Shown one piece after another: positions 29,101 through 35,183 of a stretch of DNA of 37,174 nt. Location of the stretch: positions 1 to 37,174 of IMG/VR virus record IMGVR_UViG_3300042294_002487, one strand, 5' to 3'. The DNA is from a virus. The stretch's first letter is position 1. Each line of letters begins with the position of its first letter. The notes beneath the pieces are model-generated. The model did no database searches and was not told the DNA's origin. It worked only from the letters and a program-made list of their open reading frames with translations. The position numbers were made by a program, and so were the translations under genes.

Positions 29101-32100
29101 GAAGATCCTGAAGTACCAGATGAACCTGAACTTCCGCTTGTACCAGAAGATCCGCTAGTGCCTGATGAACCTGAAGTACCAGATGAACCTGAACTACCAC
29201 TTGTTCCACTAGATCCTGATGAACCTGAAGTACCACTAGATCCACTAGTTCCACTTGAACCAGAGGTACCTGATGAACCTGAGCTACCTGAGGTACCAGA
29301 TGAACCTGAAGAACCTGATAAACCGGAAGTTCCTGAAGAACCACTAGATCCTGAAGTTCCACTAGAACCGCTTGTTCCTGATGAACCAGATGAACCGGAT
29401 GTTCCTGAACTACCAGATGAACCACTAGTTCCAGATGAACCACTAGTTCCAGAAGAACCAGATGTGCCTGAACTTCCAGATACACCTGATGTACCACTTG
29501 AACCACTTGAGCCAGATGTACCACTAGAACCTGAAGTTCCATTTACACCTGATATACCTGAAGTACCTGAGCTACCAGAGCTGCCTGAAGTACCTGATGA
29601 ACCACTTGAACCTGAAGTACCACTTGAACCGCTAGTTCCTGAAGAACCAGAAGATCCTGAAGTACCAGATGAACCACTAGAACCACTTGTTCCGCTTGAA
29701 CCAGAAGTACCTGATGAACCAGAAGATCCTGAAGTACCAGATGAACCGCTTGAACCACTTGTTCCGCTTGAACCAGAAGTACCTGAACTTCCGCTTGAAC
29801 CGCTAGTTCCACTAGAACCTGATAAACCTGATGTACCAGATGAACCACTAGTTCCAGATGAACCAGATGAACCAGATGTTCCTGAAGAACCACTTGAACC
29901 ACTAGTACCTGAGCTACCTGAAGTACCAGATGAACCTGAACTTCCGCTTGTTCCACTAGAACCTGAAACACCAGAAGTACCTGATGAACCGCTTGTTCCA
30001 CTTGAACCTGAGCTACCAGAAGTACCAGATGAACCTGAATTACCTGAGGTGCCTGATGAACCTGATGTTCCTGAAGAACCACTAGAACCACTAGTTCCTG
30101 AAGAACCAGATGAACCACTTGTTCCTGATGAACCTGAAGTTCCATTAACACCGCTTATACCTGATGTACCGGATGAACCTGAAGATCCGCTTGTTCCACT
30201 TGAACCACTAGATCCTGAAGTTCCGCTTGAACCACTTGTTCCACTAGAACCTGAGGAACCACTAGTTCCAGAAGAACCACTTGAACCACTTGTTCCACTT
30301 GAACCTGAAGTACCACTTGAACCACTTGAGCCCGATGTACCTGAACTACCTGATGAACCGCTAGTTCCTGAAGAACCGCTTGTTCCACTTGAACCTGAAG
30401 AACCGCTAGTTCCTGATGAACCAGAAGAACCGCTTGTTCCACTTGAACCAGATGTACCAGAAGATCCAGATGAACCACTAGTTCCACTAGAACCTGATGA
30501 ACCTGAAGTACCTGAACTACCACTAGTTCCAGAAGAACCAGATGTACCAGATGAACCAGAAGAACCACTTGTTCCTGATGAACCACTAGAACCTGATGTT
30601 CCTGAAGAACCAGATGTGCCTGATGAACCACTAGTTCCAGAGCTACCTGAACTACCTGAACTACCACTAGTTCCAGATGAACCTGAATTTCCACTTGTGC
30701 CTGAAGAACCTGATGTTCCTGAAGAACCACTTAAGCCAGACGTACCACTAGAACCACTAGTTCCGTTTACGCCTGATATACCTGAAGTACCTGAAGATCC
30801 TGATGAACCTGAAGTACCTGATGAACCATCTATACCTGAAGTACCACTAGAACCACTTGAGCCAGAAGTTCCGCTTGAACCTGAAGTGCCACTTGAACCA
30901 GATGAACCTGATGTTCCTGAACTACCACTTGAGCCAGAAGTACCAGATGAACCAGAATTACCTGAGGTTCCGCTTGAACCTGAAGTTCCTGATGATCCTG
31001 AGTTTCCACTTGTACCTGATGAACCTGAAGAGCCTGATGTTCCTGAAGAACCACTTGTTCCATTCACACCAGAAATTCCACTTGTTCCACTAGAACCTGA
31101 AGAACCTGAAGTGCCACTTGAACCAGATGAACCAGAAGTACCAGATGAACCTGATGTTCCTGAAGAACCACTTGAGCCAGAAGTACCCGAAGAACCTGAA
31201 TTACCGCTTGTTCCTGATGAACCATTTAAACCTGAAGTACCAGAAGAACCACTAGAACCACTTGTACCAGAAGAACCACTAGAACCGCTAGTTCCAGATG
31301 AACCACTTTCACCTGATGTGCCTGAAGAACCTGATGTTCCATTAACACCACTTATACCTGATGTTCCTGAAGTACCTGAGCTACCTGAGCTACCTGAGCT
31401 TCCTGATGTGCCTGAAGAACCTGAGGAACCACTAGTACCACTGCTTCCAGAAGTACCTGATGAACCTGAGCTTCCACTTGTACCAGATGAACCTGATGTT
31501 CCTGAAGAACCTGAACTACCGCTAGTTCCTGAAGAGCCACTTGAACCAGACGTTCCTGAAGAACCTGATATTCCTGAAGAACCTGAAGAACCGCTTGTTC
31601 CAGATGAACCATCTAAACCGCTTGTTCCACTTGAGCCCGATGTACCATTCACACCGGATATACCTGAAGTACCTGAGCTGCCACTTGAGCCGCTTGTACC
31701 TGAACTGCCACTTGAACCTGATGTTCCTGAGCTACCTGAAGTACCTGATGAACCTGAGTTTCCACTTGTACCAGATGAACCTGAAGAACCACTTGTTCCT
31801 GATGAACCTGAAGTACCTGAAGAACCGCTTGAACCACTTGTACCAGAAGAACCACTAGAACCACTAGTTCCAGATGAACCACTTGTACCTGAAGATCCTG
31901 AAGAACCGCTAGTTCCACTTGAACCTGAAGAACCACTAGTACCATTGCTTCCAGAAGTACCAGATGAACCTGAAGTACCTGAATCACCACTAGTACCACT
32001 AGTTCCTGAAGAACCACTTGAACCACTTGTTCCTGATGAACCTGAGTTACCACTAGTTCCAGATGAACCACTTAAACCGCTTGTTCCTGAAGAACCTGAG

Positions 32101-33704
32101 GAACCACTAGTTCCGCTTGAACCTGAAGTACCTGAACTACCGCTAGTTCCTGATGAACCTGATGAACCTGAAGAACCAGATGTGCCTGAATTACCGCTAG
32201 TACCTGATGAACCTGAAGTACCTGATGAACCATCTATACCTGAAGTACCACTAGTACCAGATGAACCACTAGAACCGCTTGTTCCTGAAGAACCAGATGT
32301 ACCTGATGAACCACTTGTTCCATTTGAACCTGAACTACCACTTGTACCAGATGAACCTGAAGTACCTGAATCACCACTAGTACCACTAGATCCTGATGAA
32401 CCTGATGTACCTGATGAACCTGAAGTACCAGAAGTACCTGAACTACCAGATGAGCCACTTGTTCCACTGGAACCTGAAGATCCACTAGTTCCTGAAGAAC
32501 CAGAATTACCTGAAGTTCCAGATGAACCATTTATACCTGAGGTACCACTACTTCCACTAGTTCCTGAAGAACCACTAGAGCCACTTGTACCTGAACTACC
32601 ACTTAAACCACTAGTACCAGATGAACCTGAGATTCCAGAAGTTCCTGATGAACCACTTGAACCTGAAGTACCACTATTACCACTTGTACCTGATGAACCT
32701 GAGGTACCACTATTTCCTGAAGTACCAGAACTACCACTAGAACCACTTGTTCCTGAAGATCCGTCTGTACCAGAAGTACCAGATGTACCACTTGAACCCG
32801 AGTTACCACTAGTTCCACTTGTGCCTGAACTACCACTTGTGCCTGAAGAACCTGAAGTTCCACTTGAACCTGAATTACCACTTGTACCTGAAGATCCTGA
32901 AGAGCCACTTGTGCCTGAACTTCCGCTTGTTCCTGAGCTGCCGCTAGTTCCTGATGAACCTGAATCACCACTTGTTCCTGATGAACCACTAGAACCACTT
33001 GTTCCTGAAGAACCGGATAAACCACTTGTTCCAGAAGAGCCAGAATTACCACTTGTACCTGAAGATCCTGAAGAGCCACTTGTACCTGAAGAACCTGAGG
33101 TTCCTGAAGAACCATCTATACCACTAGTACCAGATGAGCCGGAGGTTCCTGATGAACCTGAAATTCCAGAGGTACCAGATGAACCTGAATTACCACTAGT
33201 ACCAGAAGAACCACTTGAACCACTTGTTCCTGATGTACCACTTGAACCTGATGTTCCTGATGAACCTGAATTACCTGATGTACCAGAAGTACCTGAAGAG
33301 CCAGAATTACCAGAAGTACCAGAAGTACCTGATAAACTACCTGTTGAAGCATATCCTAATAATCCATTAATTGGATTATAAGTTACATAATATCCTGTTA
33401 AATTTGAAGGAAGATTATATACAACAAAAGGATTAGGATCAGAACCGGAAATTACTAACGAACCAGTAATAACTGCTGATCCTGAAAAAGGAAATCCAAC
33501 ACCTGCTCCTGAACCTGAAATGTATATAGTAACACCAGTATCTAAGAATTGGTATAATTCAGCGGAACCACTAATATTAATAGCGGGAACACTAGCGCTT
33601 ACTAATACACCATTTTGATATATATTAATTGTACCTCCTCCACCATCGTTTTGGGATTGGAAAACACCTATTGGTACCTGATCTAGGAATCTAACTCTTG
33701 CCAT
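20181..33704 (-). CDS. Giant Gly-Ser-Thr fibre protein with peptidase S74 chaperone domain
   Basis: 4507 residues in one unbroken frame. Residues 1-125 are non-repetitive (starts MARVRFLDQVPIGVFQ; later GSAVITGSLVISGSDP, beta-rich), probably the virion attachment domain. Residues 126-4341 are Gly-X-Y triplets, nearly all GSS or GTS. GNS, GDS, GLS, GID and GIN triplets are concentrated near the N-terminus; Pro-containing GAAGAPG and GVAGAPG triplets are confined to the last 400 or so residues. Residues 4342-4400 are a beta-rich neck (GTTLYVNGALGVGTNTPTTT), and 4400-4507 an S74 intramolecular chaperone: YSSDERLK with Ser4407 and Lys4412 as the predicted dyad (spacing of five, as in endosialidase), GVIAQQVEQIFPELV, and a terminal coiled coil. 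S74 domains trimerise fibres and then cut themselves off. Collagen-like shafts are known in phage fibres, but this length is extreme. The next gene overlaps the stop by one base. Confidence 0.93.
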   Translation of the reverse strand: MARVRFLDQVPIGVFQSQNDGGGGTINIYQNGVLVSASVPAINISGSAELYQFLDTGVTIYISGSGAGVGFPFSGSAVITGSLVISGSDPNPFVVYNLPSNLTGYYVTYNPINGLLGYASTGSLSGTSGTSGNSGSSGTSGTSGNSGSSGTSGSSGTSGTSGSSGSSGTSGNSGSSGTSGISGSSGTSGSSGTSGIDGSSGTSGSSGTSGSSGSSGTSGNSGSSGTSGLSGSSGTSGSSGSSGTSGDSGSSGTSGSSGTSGSSGTSGSSGSSGTSGNSGSSGTSGSSGTSGSSGTSGTSGNSGSSGTSGTSGTDGSSGTSGSSGSSGTSGNSGTSGSSGTSGNSGTSGSSGSSGTSGISGSSGTSGLSGSSGTSGSSGSSGTSGSSGTSGINGSSGTSGNSGSSGTSGSSGSSGTSGSSGSSGTSGTSGSSGTSGSSGSSGTSGDSGTSGSSGTSGSSGSNGTSGSSGTSGSSGTSGSSGSSGTSGTSGIDGSSGTSGSSGTSGNSGTSGSSGSSGSSGTSGSSGTSGSSGTSGSSGSSGTSGLSGSSGTSGNSGSSGTSGSSGSSGTSGTSGDSGTSGSSGTSGSNGTSGSSGSSGTSGSSGSSGTSGSSGTSGSSGSSGTSGSSGSSGTSGSSGTSGSSGSSGTSGNSGSSGTSGSSGTSGSSGSSGTSGSSGSSGTSGISGVNGTSGSSGTSGLDGSSGTSGSSGSSGISGSSGTSGSSGSSGTSGSSGSSGTSGSSGTSGSSGSSGTSGSSGTSGSSGSSGTSGSSGSSGSSGTSGTSGISGVNGTSGSSGTSGESGSSGTSGSSGSSGTSGSSGSSGTSGLNGSSGTSGNSGSSGTSGSSGSSGTSGSSGTSGSSGSSGTSGSSGSSGTSGISGVNGTSGSSGTSGSSGSSGTSGNSGSSGTSGSSGTSGNSGSSGTSGSSGSSGTSGSSGSSGTSGSSGTSGSSGSSGTSGIDGSSGTSGSSGSSGTSGISGVNGTSGSSGTSGLSGSSGTSGSSGTSGNSGSSGTSGSSGSSGSSGTSGSSGTSGSSGTSGSSGSSGTSGSSGSSGTSGSSGTSGSSGTSGSSGSSGTSGSSGSSGTSGSSGTSGSSGSSGTSGSSGSSGTSGSSGTSGSSGSSGTSGSSGSSGTSGSSGTSGSSGSSGTSGSSGSSGTSGSSGTSGSSGSSGTSGSSGSSGTSGISGVNGTSGSSGTSGSSGSSGTSGSSGSSGTSGSSGTSGNSGSSGTSGSSGSSGTSGSSGTSGVSGSSGTSGSSGSSGTSGSSGTSGSSGSSGTSGSSGSSGTSGSSGTSGLSGSSGTSGSSGSSGTSGSSGTSGSSGSSGTSGSSGSSGTSGSSGTSGSSGSSGTSGSSGSSGTSGSSGTSGSSGSSGTSGSSGSSGTSGISGVNGTSGSSGTSGSSGSSGTSGVSGSSGTSGSSGTSGSSGTSGSSGSSGTSGSSGSSGTSGSSGTSGSSGSSGTSGLSGSSGSSGTSGSSGSSGTSGSSGTSGSSGTSGSSGSSGTSGSSGSSGTSGSSGTSGSSGTSGSSGSSGTSGSSGSSGTSGSSGTSGSSGSSGTSGSSGSSGTSGSSGTSGSSGSSGTSGSSGSSGTSGISGVNGTSGSSGTSGSSGSSGTSGSSGSSGSSGTSGLSGSSGTSGSSGTSGSSGSSGTSGSSGSSGTSGSSGTSGSSGSSGTSGSSGTSGSSGTSGSSGTSGSSGSSGTSGSSGSSGTSGSSGTSGSSGSSGTSGSSGSSGTSGSSGTSGSSGTSGSSGSSGTSGSSGSSGTSGNSGSSGTSGSSGTSGSSGSSGTSGSSGSSGTSGISGVNGTSGSSGTSGSSGSSGSSGSSGSSGTSGSSGSSGTSGSSGTSGSSGTSGSSGTSGSSGSSGTSGSSGSSGTSGSSGSSGTSGSSGSSGTSGSSGSSGTSGSSGTSGSSGTSGSSGSSGTSGSSGSSGTSGSSGTSGSSGTSGSSGSSGTSGSSGSSGTSGSSGTSGSSGTSGSSGTSGLSGSSGTSGSSGSSGTSGSSGSSGTSGISGVNGTSGSSGTSGSSGSNGTSGSSGSSGTSGSSGTSGSSGTSGSSGSSGTSGSSGTSGSSGSSGTSGSSGSSGTSGSSGSSGTSGSSGTSGSSGTSGSSGSSGTSGSSGSSGTSGSSGTSGLSGSSGTSGSSGSSGTSGSSGSSGTSGISGVNGTSGSSGTSGSSGSSGTSGSSGTSGSSGSSGTSGSSGSSGTSGSSGTSGSSGTSGSSGTSGTSGSSGSSGTSGSSGSSGTSGSSGTSGSSGTSGSSGTSGSSGSSGTSGSSGSSGTSGSSGTSGSSGSSGTSGSSGSSGTSGSSGSSGTSGISGVNGTSGSSGTSGSSGSSGSSGTSGSSGSSGTSGSSGSSGTSGSSGTSGSSGTSGSSGSSGTSGSSGSSGSSGTSGSSGSSGTSGSSGTSGSSGSSGTSGSSGSSGTSGSSGTSGSSGSSGTSGFSGSSGTSGSSGTSGSSGSSGTSGSSGSSGTSGSSGTSGSSGSSGTSGSSGSSGTSGSSGTSGSSGSSGTSGSSGSSGTSGISGVNGTSGSSGTSGSSGSSGTSGSSGTSGLSGSSGTSGSSGSSGTSGSSGTSGSSGTSGSSGSSGTSGSSGSSGTSGSSGTSGSSGTSGSSGSSGTSGSSGSSGTSGSSGTSGSSGSSGTSGSSGSSGTSGSSGTSGSSGSSGTSGSSGSSGTSGISGVNGTSGSSGSSGTSGSSGSSGTSGSSGTSGSSGSSGTSGSSGSSGTSGSSGTSGSSGTSGSSGTSGSSGSSGTSGSSGSSGTSGSSGTSGSSGTSGSSGSSGTSGSSGSSGTSGSSGTSGSSGSSGTSGSSGSSGTSGSSGTSGSSGTSGSSGTSGSSGSSGTSGSSGSSGTSGSSGTSGSSGTSGSSGSSGTSGSSGSSGTSGISGVNGTSGSSGTSGSSGSSGTSGSSGSSGTSGSSGSSGTSGSSGTSGSSGTSGSSGTSGSSGSSGTSGSSGSSGSSGTSGSSGTSGSSGSSGTSGSSGSSGTSGSSGTSGSSGTSGSSGSSGTSGSSGSSGTSGSSGTSGSSGSSGTSGSSGSSGTSGISGVNGTSGSSGTSGSSGSSGTSGSSGSSGTSGNSGTSGSSGTSGSSGSSGTSGSSGSSGTSGSSGTSGSSGSSGTSGSSGSSGSSGTSGSSGSSGTSGSSGTSGSSGTSGSSGTSGSSGSSGTSGSSGSSGTSGSSGSSGTSGSSGSSGTSGSSGTSGSSGSSGTSGSSGSSGTSGSSGTSGSSGTSGSSGSSGTSGSSGSSGTSGISGVNGTSGSSGTSGSSGSSGSSGTSGSSGSSGTSGSSGTSGSSGTSGSSGSSGTSGSSGSSGTSGSSGTSGSSGSSGTSGSSGSSGSSGTSGSSGSSGTSGSSGTSGSSGSSGTSGSSGSSGTSGSSGTSGSSGTSGSSGSSGTSGSSGSSGTSGISGVNGTSGSSGTSGSSGSSGTSGSSGSSGTSGSSGTSGSSGTSGSSGSSGTSGSSGSSGTSGSSGTSGSSGSSGTSGSSGSSGTSGSSGTSGSSGTSGSSGSSGTSGSSGSSGTSGSSGTSGFSGASGTSGTSGSSGSSGTSGSSGSSGTSGSSGTSGSSGSSGTSGSSGSSGTSGSSGTSGSSGTSGSSGTSGSSGSSGSSGTSGISGVNGTSGSSGTSGSSGSSGTSGSSGSSGTSGSSGTSGSSGTSGSSGSSGTSGSSGTSGSSGTSGTSGSSGTSGSSGSSGTSGSSGSSGTSGTSGSSGTSGSSGTSGSSGSSGTSGSSGSSGTSGSSGTSGSSGSSGTSGSSGSSGTSGTSGSSGTSGSSGTSGSSGSSGTSGSSGSSGTSGSSGTSGSSGTSGTSGSSGTSGSSGSSGTSGSSGSSGTSGSSGTSGSSGTSGSSGTSGSSGSSGTSGSSGTSGSSGTSGISGVNGTSGSSGTSGSSGSSGTSGSSGSSGTSGSSGTSGSSGTSGVAGAPGSSGTSGSSGSSGTSGSSGTSGTSGSSGTSGSSGSSGTSGSSGSSGTSGSSGTSGASGASGTSGTSGSSGTSGSSGSSGTSGSSGSSGTSGTSGSSGTSGSSGTSGSSGSSGTSGSSGTSGVSGAPGSSGTSGSSGTSGSSGTSGSSGSSGTSGSSGTSGSSGSSGTSGSSGTSGSSGTSGISGVNGTSGSSGTSGSSGSSGTSGSSGTSGSSGTSGAAGAPGSSGTSGSSGSSGTSGSSGTSGSSGTSGAAGAPGSSGTSGSSGSSGTSGSSGTSGSSGTSGAAGAPGSSGTSGSSGTSGSSGSSGTSGSSGTSGSSGTSGAAGAPGSSGTSGISGVNGTSGSSGTSGAAGANGSSGTSGAAGAPGSSGTSGSSGTSGAAGAPGSSGTSGSSGSSGTSGAAGANGSSGTSGSSGTSGTATINNNTNNYVLTATGNAGTINGEANLQFDGTTLYVNGALGVGTNTPTTTGLIRATNDVIAFYSSDERLKANKVLIEGALYKVNQLGGYEFDWIPMVGIHENEGHDIGVIAQQVEQIFPELVTTRDNGYKAVKYEKLTAILIEAVKELTTKVEDLQNQINYLKNK
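20184..20507 (-). other. S74 self-cleaving chaperone domain of the giant fibre
   Basis: Codons for residues about 4400-4507. The Ser-Lys dyad of the S74 family is S4407 (codon at 20484-20486) and K4412. Family knowledge predicts cleavage just before the serine after trimer folding, releasing about 101 residues. The terminal LTTKVEDLQNQINYLK is a short coiled coil. Confidence 0.8.
20682..33329 (-). repeat. 12.6-kb Gly-X-Y codon array with higher-order repeats
   Basis: About 1405 tandem nine-base units encoding GSS, GTS and rare variants. The marker GISGVNG occurs 21 times; its Asn codon starts (plus coordinates) at 20919, 21378, 22071, 22854, 23475, 23943, 24564, 25041, 25662, 26130, 26751, 27219, 27669, 28299, 28920, 29541, 30144, 30765, 31062, 31341 and 31647. 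Seven intervals are exactly 621 bases and three exactly 468, and 621 and about 468 alternate from 22854 to 27219. The N-terminal end (beyond 31647) lacks the marker. Codons vary between copies: Ser is TCA, TCT, AGC or AGT, Thr is ACT or ACA, and Gly mainly GGT or GGA. Confidence 0.92.
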
Positions 33705-33711
33705 TATCTAA

Positions 33712-33721
33712 TATAAATATT
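33712..33721 (-). promoter_or_regulatory. ATATTTATA element upstream of the giant fibre gene
   Basis: Minus-strand CAATATTTATA, seven bases before the fibre ATG and just after the stop of the gp15-like gene. Same element as before the tube, sheath and tape measure genes. Confidence 0.45.
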
Positions 33722-33725
33722 GGCC

Positions 33726-34661
33726 TTAGCCGATTGAGGTTGTTTTGTTTTGAGCTTCTTTTATTCTTGGATCTGTTGTTACAATTCTACCACTTTCTTG
33801 ATTACCGGTAAATATACCGTCGTTGTTTGTTGCTTCTATTGAGAAAATAATTTTTGATTTGCTTGAAAATTTCTTAATTGCGTTCATATCTTTTTGTATT
33901 ACATTAGGAATAATGTATCCGTTTAATTTTAAGTCAAAAGTACTACGTACTATTCTTTCTGATTTTTCAGCTAGTTCTGTTTGGAAACCAAAAGAGTTAA
34001 TCATAGCTTTAAATTGATATCTTTCAGGATTACCCCAATAAGCATCAGAAGCATATTCAATTGCTTCTACTATTCGGTTCAACTGCTCAACATAATATGT
34101 AAATACAACGAATTGATACGTTATAGTTAAATAATCCGGCATTATCACGGCATAATATGTTTCAGTTGGGATTCTATTGTTTAATACGTGGAAATTATCG
34201 TATGCACTAGAAGGACTATATTTTTTAGTAAAAACCCCAAAATTATTAGGGTTATTAGCATCTAATTTATTAGCAATTTGTCTGTTTTTTTCTATAGAAT
34301 TACGTTTAAAAATAATTAAAGGAGCCATTAATGAACCCTTTAAATCTCTTAAAAATCCCATTTTTTGATAGTTCTGCCATTTTTCAGGATCACCATACAA
34401 TACAGGAACAGGTATTCTTTCTCCGTTTTGAACAGTAAAAGGTTTAATTACGTTTTGAAAATAATAAAAAACAGCTTCATCTATATCTTGAATACCAACA
34501 CTAAAAGGTTTAGTAGTATCATCAGTAAAAGATGTTTGTAATGCTCTATTTTTAGGATCGGCTGATAGATTAGGATTACCCTCTTGAGGGTAAGTAGGGA
34601 CATGTTGTTTTAAACTAAGTTCCCTTTGTGTTGGTGGTGTTGGTTTTCTAACGTTAGCCAT
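33726..34661 (-). CDS. gp15-like proximal tail sheath stabilisation / tail completion protein
   Basis: 311 residues. After a Pro/Gln-rich N-terminal arm comes a run that matches the T4 gp15 pattern: VFYYFQNVIKPF, then IPVPVLYGDPEKWQNYQ (residues about 101-117), MAPLIIFKRNSIEKN, DYLTITYQFVVFTYYVEQLNRIVEAI and EYASDAYWGNPERYQFK, ending with a SERIVRSTFDLKLNGYIIP strand. Gp15 caps the finished tail and joins it to the head. It follows a gp14-like and a gp13-like gene, the T4 order 13-14-15, with one-base TAATG overlap to the preceding gene. The T4 neighbour would be the terminase gene 16; here the giant fibre gene follows instead. Confidence 0.62.
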   Translation of the reverse strand: MANVRKPTPPTQRELSLKQHVPTYPQEGNPNLSADPKNRALQTSFTDDTTKPFSVGIQDIDEAVFYYFQNVIKPFTVQNGERIPVPVLYGDPEKWQNYQKMGFLRDLKGSLMAPLIIFKRNSIEKNRQIANKLDANNPNNFGVFTKKYSPSSAYDNFHVLNNRIPTETYYAVIMPDYLTITYQFVVFTYYVEQLNRIVEAIEYASDAYWGNPERYQFKAMINSFGFQTELAEKSERIVRSTFDLKLNGYIIPNVIQKDMNAIKKFSSKSKIIFSIEATNNDGIFTGNQESGRIVTTDPRIKEAQNKTTSIG

Positions 34662-35182
34662 TACAATCTTTGATTAATTATATTTACACGATCTGCTGGA
34701 ACATAATGAGTTTCGCATATTACAGATACATTATATCCAAATTGACCTAAATCTGTTTCATAGGGGTTATTTCCATTATCATCTAAATAATTATAATCTG
34801 GGTCTTTACCTACAAAATATTGAGCTTCTACTTGATTATCTATTTCCCAATATCCATCTTGCCACATTATAAAATCTCCAATTTGAGGAACTAAATTAGC
34901 ATCAACTAAATCATCCCTTAAAAATTTAAAAGTAACAGGCCATTCAAATCCTACTAAATTATTTTGAATAGGAGCTGTTTGATCATTAACTTCTATTAAA
35001 GCAAATAAATTTATAGGTTCATTAAAAACCCTTCCGGTAGATGCTTCTCCATACATATTACTTTTAGTTTCAATAATATTACATTTATAAAAAACTACTT
35101 GTTGAGAAATAATTTTCCACATTAATTCACGGTTAATGAATCTAAACATAGAAATATCTCTCATTTGTCCGTATAGTGCCAT
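34661..35182 (-). CDS. gp14-like neck protein
   Basis: 173 residues. The sequence is beta-rich, with TGRVFNEPINLFALIEVND, VGFEWPVTFKFLRDDLVD, and a GDFIMWQDGYWEIDNQVEAQYFVGKDPDYNY segment leading to FGYNVSVICETHYVPADRVNI at the C-terminus. A D/G-x-Y-x-E-(I/L)-(D/T)-(N) strand followed by a hydroxyl/Asn-rich loop and a C-terminal S-x-I-C-x-T-H-x-x-x-x-x-R-x-N strand is what I associate with gp14-type neck proteins of T4-like phages. It is shorter than T4 gp14 (256). The assignment rests on that pattern and on its place between the gp13-like and gp15-like genes. The start is one base after the 410-residue gene's stop. Neck proteins seal the portal and connect head to tail. Confidence 0.55.
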   Translation of the reverse strand: MALYGQMRDISMFRFINRELMWKIISQQVVFYKCNIIETKSNMYGEASTGRVFNEPINLFALIEVNDQTAPIQNNLVGFEWPVTFKFLRDDLVDANLVPQIGDFIMWQDGYWEIDNQVEAQYFVGKDPDYNYLDDNGNNPYETDLGQFGYNVSVICETHYVPADRVNIINQRL

Positions 35183-35183
35183 A

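Noticed and set aside
20682-33329. CRISPR array or non-coding satellite
   Set aside because: Unit length is nine bases, there are no spacers, the reading frame is unbroken for 12.6 kb, and synonymous changes dominate, so it is coding.
20682-33329. Assembly artefact from a short repeat
   Set aside because: Copies differ in codons and minor residues throughout and markers are ordered, so a simple duplication error is unlikely, though the total length still needs long-read confirmation.
20642-33352. Dozens of minus-strand frames of the form M-V-L-Q-V-H-Q-E-L across the array
   Set aside because: These are shifted readings of the same repeat in the other minus frame, ending or starting mostly at the GISGVNG markers; they have no separate start signals.
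20653-33381. A plus-strand open frame of 4242 codons rich in Pro, Glu, Asp, Val and Leu across the fibre array
   Set aside because: It is forced by the sense sequence. In this antisense frame each codon is the complement of a third base plus the next codon's first two bases; Gly gives CCN, Ser gives GAN or CTN, and Thr gives GTN. None can be a stop, so the frame must stay open.
20181-33704. Host-derived eukaryotic collagen gene
   Set aside because: The triplets lack proline, the protein ends in a phage S74 domain, and it lies in a phage virion-gene cluster.
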